This document shows positions 5,856 through 7,274 of a stretch of 7,274 nucleotides of DNA, piece by piece. The notes below the pieces were generated by a model that saw only the letters and a program-made list of their open reading frames with translations, did no database searches and had not been told where the DNA came from. The first letter of the stretch is position 1; each line of letters begins with the position of its first letter. The translations under genes and the position numbers were made by a program. The DNA is from Oscillospiraceae bacterium (GTDB lineage: Bacteria; Bacillota; Clostridia; Oscillospirales; Ruminococcaceae): contig JAITFV010000092.1 in assembly GCA_031281115.1 (NCBI GenBank), forward strand, positions 1-7,274, given 5' to 3'.

Positions 5856-7274
5856 CTAAAGCTGTGCTAATTCCGCAAACATCCCCTTCATCGCGGGATA
5901 AAGCCGCTTGTACAGCGCGTAAACTTTTTCATACTCGGGGATATTCTCGCTCACAGGCTCTTGAATCCGCTCGGGTTTGATTACAGCGTTGCAGGCTTCG
6001 GGTACGCTCTTGTAAATCCCCGTTCCGACAGCAGCAAGCAACGCAACGCCGAGCGCGGGACCTTCTTTATTGAGCGTGGTTTTAACAGGGCAGCCGTATA
6101 AATCCGCTAACATCTGCCGCCAAAGGGGCGAAGTTCCGCCGCCGCCGCAAGCCATCATATCGCTGACGTTTATTCCCATCTCGCGCATAACCTCGGCGCA
6201 GTCGCGCATTGAATATGCCACGCCCTCCATAATCGCGCGAATCATGTCCTTCTTCTTATGCATAGCAGACAGCCCGAAGAACACGCCGCGCGCGTTCGGG
6301 TCAAGGTGCGGGGTGCGCTCGCCGTTTAAATACGGCAGATACATCAAGCCGTTTGCACCAATCGGCACTTTCTCGGCAGCTTTATCAGTTAGATAATAAG
6401 GGTCAACTCCCATATTAATCGCGGTTTCCATTTCACCCCAGCAAAGATTATCGCGGAACCATTTAAGTGACAGCCCCGCGCTCTGCGTTACGCCCATGAC
6501 GTGCCACGCGCCCGGCACAGCACAGCAGAAAGTGTGTACACGCCCACCCTTATCGATGGAGATTTTACTCGTATGCGCGAATACTACACCCGACGAACCG
6601 ATTGTCGTAAACGCCTTGCCGTCTTCAACCACGCCCGTGCCTATTGCTGCCGCGGCGTTATCGCCCGCGCCGCCTACAACCGGCGTACCTGCTTTAAGTC
6701 CGGTTAAAGCTGCGACTTTCGCGGTGATTTCACCTGTTATGTCGGGGGATTCATAAACTTTCGCAAGCAAAGACTTATCAATGTTCAGCTTTTGTAAAAC
6801 TTCATCAGACCAGTCGCGCTTAGGTATATCAAGCAGCTGCATTCCCGAGGCATCGCTGACTTCCGTGGCGTACTCGCCTGTCAGCATGAAGCGAATATAG
6901 TCTTTCGGGAGCAGAATATGTCTGCATTTTTCATAATTATCCGGTTCGTTGTTGCGAACCCAAAGGATTTTCGCCGCAGTGAAGCCTGTGATTGCAGGAT
7001 TCGCGGTGATTTCAATGAGCTTGTCATGACCGACTTTGGCGTTCAGCTCATCGACTTCTTTCGCTGTACGCTGGTCGCACCAAATTATGCTTTTGCGTAT
7101 TACCTTGTTATCACTGTCAAGCATTACTAAGCCGTGCATCTGCCCCGAAAGCCCTATTCCCTTGATTTCGGCGGGATTTACCTCGCTTTCGCCTAACACG
7201 TCTTTAATGCTCTCCACAACCGCGTTCCACCAGTCCTCGGCGTTCTGCTCGGCGTAGCCGTTTTGCGGGGTGTA
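5856..7274 (-). CDS. xylB: Xylulokinase (partial, N-terminus beyond the window)
   Basis: FGGY-family sugar kinase that phosphorylates D-xylulose to xylulose 5-phosphate in the cytosol. The reading frame is open to the right edge. 472 residues are visible, beginning in the YAEQNAEDWW segment that precedes the first helix. By comparison with E. coli XylB about 28 residues, including the N-terminal ATP loop, are missing; full length would be near 500. Landmarks: GLSGQMHGLVMLD (7154-7116), WCDQRT, GFTAAKILWVRNNEP, ATEVSDASGM, VVGGAGDNAAAAIG with the expected catalytic Asp codon at 6662-6660, and the late ACGGGGTSPLWRQMLAD. The GTG at 7217 is an internal valine, not a start. It is the first visible gene of the tal-fba-pfp block, so the whole run may depend on a promoter to the right of the window. 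GQMHG and IWCDQRT favour xylulokinase over glycerol kinase or ribulokinase. Confidence 0.95.
   Translation of the reverse strand, partial: YTPQNGYAEQNAEDWWNAVVESIKDVLGESEVNPAEIKGIGLSGQMHGLVMLDSDNKVIRKSIIWCDQRTAKEVDELNAKVGHDKLIEITANPAITGFTAAKILWVRNNEPDNYEKCRHILLPKDYIRFMLTGEYATEVSDASGMQLLDIPKRDWSDEVLQKLNIDKSLLAKVYESPDITGEITAKVAALTGLKAGTPVVGGAGDNAAAAIGTGVVEDGKAFTTIGSSGVVFAHTSKISIDKGGRVHTFCCAVPGAWHVMGVTQSAGLSLKWFRDNLCWGEMETAINMGVDPYYLTDKAAEKVPIGANGLMYLPYLNGERTPHLDPNARGVFFGLSAMHKKKDMIRAIMEGVAYSMRDCAEVMREMGINVSDMMACGGGGTSPLWRQMLADLYGCPVKTTLNKEGPALGVALLAAVGTGIYKSVPEACNAVIKPERIQEPVSENIPEYEKVYALYKRLYPAMKGMFAELAQL

Overview
The window looks like part of a Clostridia-type Firmicutes chromosome, possibly a gut or rumen Oscillospiraceae/Ruminococcaceae relative. 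The evidence is strong AAAGGAG-type ribosome binding sites, a pyrophosphate-type phosphofructokinase, a short transaldolase, a class II aldolase of about 310 residues, and moderate to low GC. The taxon is inferred from protein style only. All seven genes lie on the minus strand, so transcription runs from the right end to the left end of the window.

From right to left, 7274 to 2683 is a sugar-phosphate block: xylulokinase (xylB, N-terminus outside the window), transaldolase (tal), class II fructose-bisphosphate aldolase (fba) and PPi-dependent phosphofructokinase (pfp). XylB makes xylulose 5-phosphate. Tal works in the non-oxidative pentose phosphate branch. Fba and Pfp interconvert fructose 6-phosphate, fructose 1,6-bisphosphate and triose phosphates, and may also handle sedoheptulose phosphates. 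The set reads as a route from D-xylulose into glycolysis; transketolase and xylose isomerase are not in view. A branched inverted-repeat element separates xylB from tal, and a short hairpin follows fba.

Next come a TPR/zinc-ribbon/SAM-methyltransferase protein (1410-2426) and a two-helix small membrane protein (1060-1407), two bases apart and visibly AT-richer than their neighbours; their role is unknown. The window ends with glyA (serine hydroxymethyltransferase, C-terminus outside the window). glyA has its own clear sigma-70-type promoter, which overlaps a 26-bp inverted repeat.

The most unusual feature is an approximately 80-bp repeat. It occurs three times in tandem between pfp and the methyltransferase gene, and once plus a partial copy between fba and pfp. 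In both places the last copy ends at the start codon of the downstream gene and supplies its Shine-Dalgarno sequence. No RNA genes, CRISPR arrays or complete mobile elements were seen. No gap longer than 300 bases lacks a gene; the longest is the 256-base array region between pfp and the methyltransferase gene.
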